6,485 nucleotides of DNA from Pseudomonadota bacterium. Lineage in GTDB: Bacteria; Desulfobacterota; Desulfobacteria; Desulfobacterales; Desulfobacteraceae. A program made the translations under genes and the position numbers. Under the pieces are notes generated by a model. That model was not told the DNA's origin. It made no database searches and saw only the letters and a program-made list of their open reading frames with translations. Shown one piece after another: positions 6,013-6,485 of the stretch. Location of the stretch: contig JAHJDU010000394.1 of NCBI GenBank assembly GCA_018812385.1, positions 1 to 6,485 on the forward strand. Direction: 5' to 3'. Numbering within the stretch: the stretch's first letter is position 1; the number at the start of each line of letters is the position of its first letter.

Positions 6013-6064
6013 GGAAAGCTACGATGATGGTTTTTTCTCACTACTCAAAACTCATATCTCAATG
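5989..6064. repeat. Imperfect inverted repeat built of 7-bp units between the kinase and glyQ
   Basis: Downstream of the heptamer array, CTCA recurs at exactly 7-bp steps (6037, 6044, 6051, 6058). On the other strand this reads TGAGnnn four times, the mirror of the left array. The arms pair over a long imperfect stem: GTGAG 6009-6013 with CTCAC 6037-6041, AAA 6015-6017 with TTT 6033-6035, and 5995-6005 with 6045-6055 with one mismatch. The loop is about 6019-6031. It could slow or stop transcription or protect the 3' end of the upstream message, but no T-run follows the 3' arm, so it is not a standard intrinsic terminator. Confidence 0.65.
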
Positions 6065-6092
6065 CTTTCATATAAATTTTTATTGAAAAAGT

Positions 6093-6103
6093 GGAGTAAA
6101 ATG
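6093..6103 (+). promoter_or_regulatory. Ribosome binding site of glyQ
   Basis: GGAG at 6093-6096 lies 4 nt before the ATG at 6101. This start gives MNFQDVILNLNNFW, the usual opening of glycyl-tRNA synthetase alpha chains. Confidence 0.6.
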
Positions 6104-6485
6104 AATTTTCAAGATGTAATATTAAATTTAAATAATTTCTGGGCTCAAAAAGGTTGTGTCCTCATACAATCTTATGACATGGAAGTGGGTGCGGGAACAT
6201 TTCATCCAGCCACACTTTTAAAGGCGCTTGGGCCTGAGCCATGGAAGGTTGCCTATGTACAGCCCTCAAGACGTCCCACAGACGGTCGCTATGGTGAAAA
6301 CCCGAACCGGCTTCAGCATTATTACCAGTATCAGGTGCTTTTAAAACCGTCTCCAACCGATGTTCAGCAATTATACCTGGATTCCATGAAAGCCCTGGGG
6401 GTTGATCCCCTTGAACATGATATCCGGTTTGTTGAAGATGACTGGGAATCTCCAACCCTTGGTGCTTCAGGTCTTGGATGGGAAG
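6101..6485 (+). CDS. glyQ: Glycyl-tRNA synthetase alpha subunit, N-terminal part (cut by the right edge)
   Basis: The first 128 residues are present of a protein usually about 290-300 long. With the beta subunit GlyS it forms the bacterial alpha2-beta2 glycyl-tRNA synthetase, which charges tRNA-Gly with glycine using ATP in the cytoplasm. The alpha chain carries the class II catalytic core. The sequence is highly conserved and unmistakable: FWAQKGCVLIQSYDMEVGAG (13-32), TFHPATLLKALGPEPW, then AYVQPSRRPTDGRYGENPNR (51-70) with the motif-2 region, LQHYYQYQVLLKPSP, and FVEDDWESPTLGASGLGWE at the edge. glyS would be expected next, outside the window. recO close to glyQ is an arrangement I recall from other deltaproteobacteria; here the kinase and the repeat hairpin sit between them. 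No convincing promoter was seen in the 116 bp upstream. Confidence 0.97.
   Translation, partial: MNFQDVILNLNNFWAQKGCVLIQSYDMEVGAGTFHPATLLKALGPEPWKVAYVQPSRRPTDGRYGENPNRLQHYYQYQVLLKPSPTDVQQLYLDSMKALGVDPLEHDIRFVEDDWESPTLGASGLGWE

Noticed and set aside
5964..6064. CRISPR-like or IS terminal repeat interpretation
   Set aside because: The units are 7 bp with no spacers, and no transposase or cas gene is nearby. It is a simple tandem and inverted repeat.
6071..6076. TATAAA as a -10 element for glyQ
   Set aside because: No -35-like hexamer lies 16-18 bp upstream in this AT-rich stretch, so a promoter cannot be supported.
6162..6455. 97-codon minus-strand ORF
   Set aside because: It lies entirely inside the strongly conserved glyQ reading frame and resembles no protein I recognise; it is a shadow ORF.

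Overview
The window looks like a moderately AT-rich chromosomal segment from a Desulfobacterota (deltaproteobacterial) genome, probably near Desulfobacteraceae. This is inferred from three things. The PAS-domain protein begins MTQKPTYEELEQKIKKL, an opening I associate with sensor proteins of that group. recO lies close to glyQ. The envelope-chaperone genes carry single or no parvulin domains. No tRNA, rRNA, CRISPR array, IS element or phage gene was seen.

Layout. Positions 1-793 hold the N-terminal part of a minus-strand multi-PAS signalling protein that runs off the left edge. A 289-bp divergent intergenic region follows. It holds an 8-bp dyad and a compositionally distinct block (about 55% G+C against an AT-rich surround, roughly 887-1016) that can fold into a long imperfect hairpin. 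Then comes a plus-strand run of closely spaced genes: a SurA-N-like lipoprotein without an isomerase domain (1083-1820); a SurA-type peptidyl-prolyl isomerase split into two frames at a run of nine A (1804-2746); the magnesium transporter MgtE (2780-4144); the recombination mediator RecO (4156-4935); and a GHMP-family sugar kinase (4932-5984). A 7-bp tandem repeat covers the kinase's stop codon and continues into an inverted partner array (5964-6064). glyQ, the alpha subunit of glycyl-tRNA synthetase, starts at 6101 and is cut by the right edge.

How the genes fit together. The two SurA-like genes overlap by 17 bp and probably form one translationally coupled unit for outer-membrane protein folding: a membrane-anchored holdase-like partner plus a soluble periplasmic foldase. 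mgtE, recO and the kinase follow with gaps of 35, 11 and -4 bp, so 1083-5984 is plausibly one transcript. The repeat hairpin separates this run from glyQ. The genes otherwise serve unrelated housekeeping roles (Mg2+ uptake, DNA repair, sugar phosphorylation, tRNA charging).

I found no convincing new multi-gene system. The points most worth a second look are the A9 frameshift in surA, the heptamer inverted-repeat cassette before glyQ, and the GC-rich structured block upstream of the lipoprotein gene.
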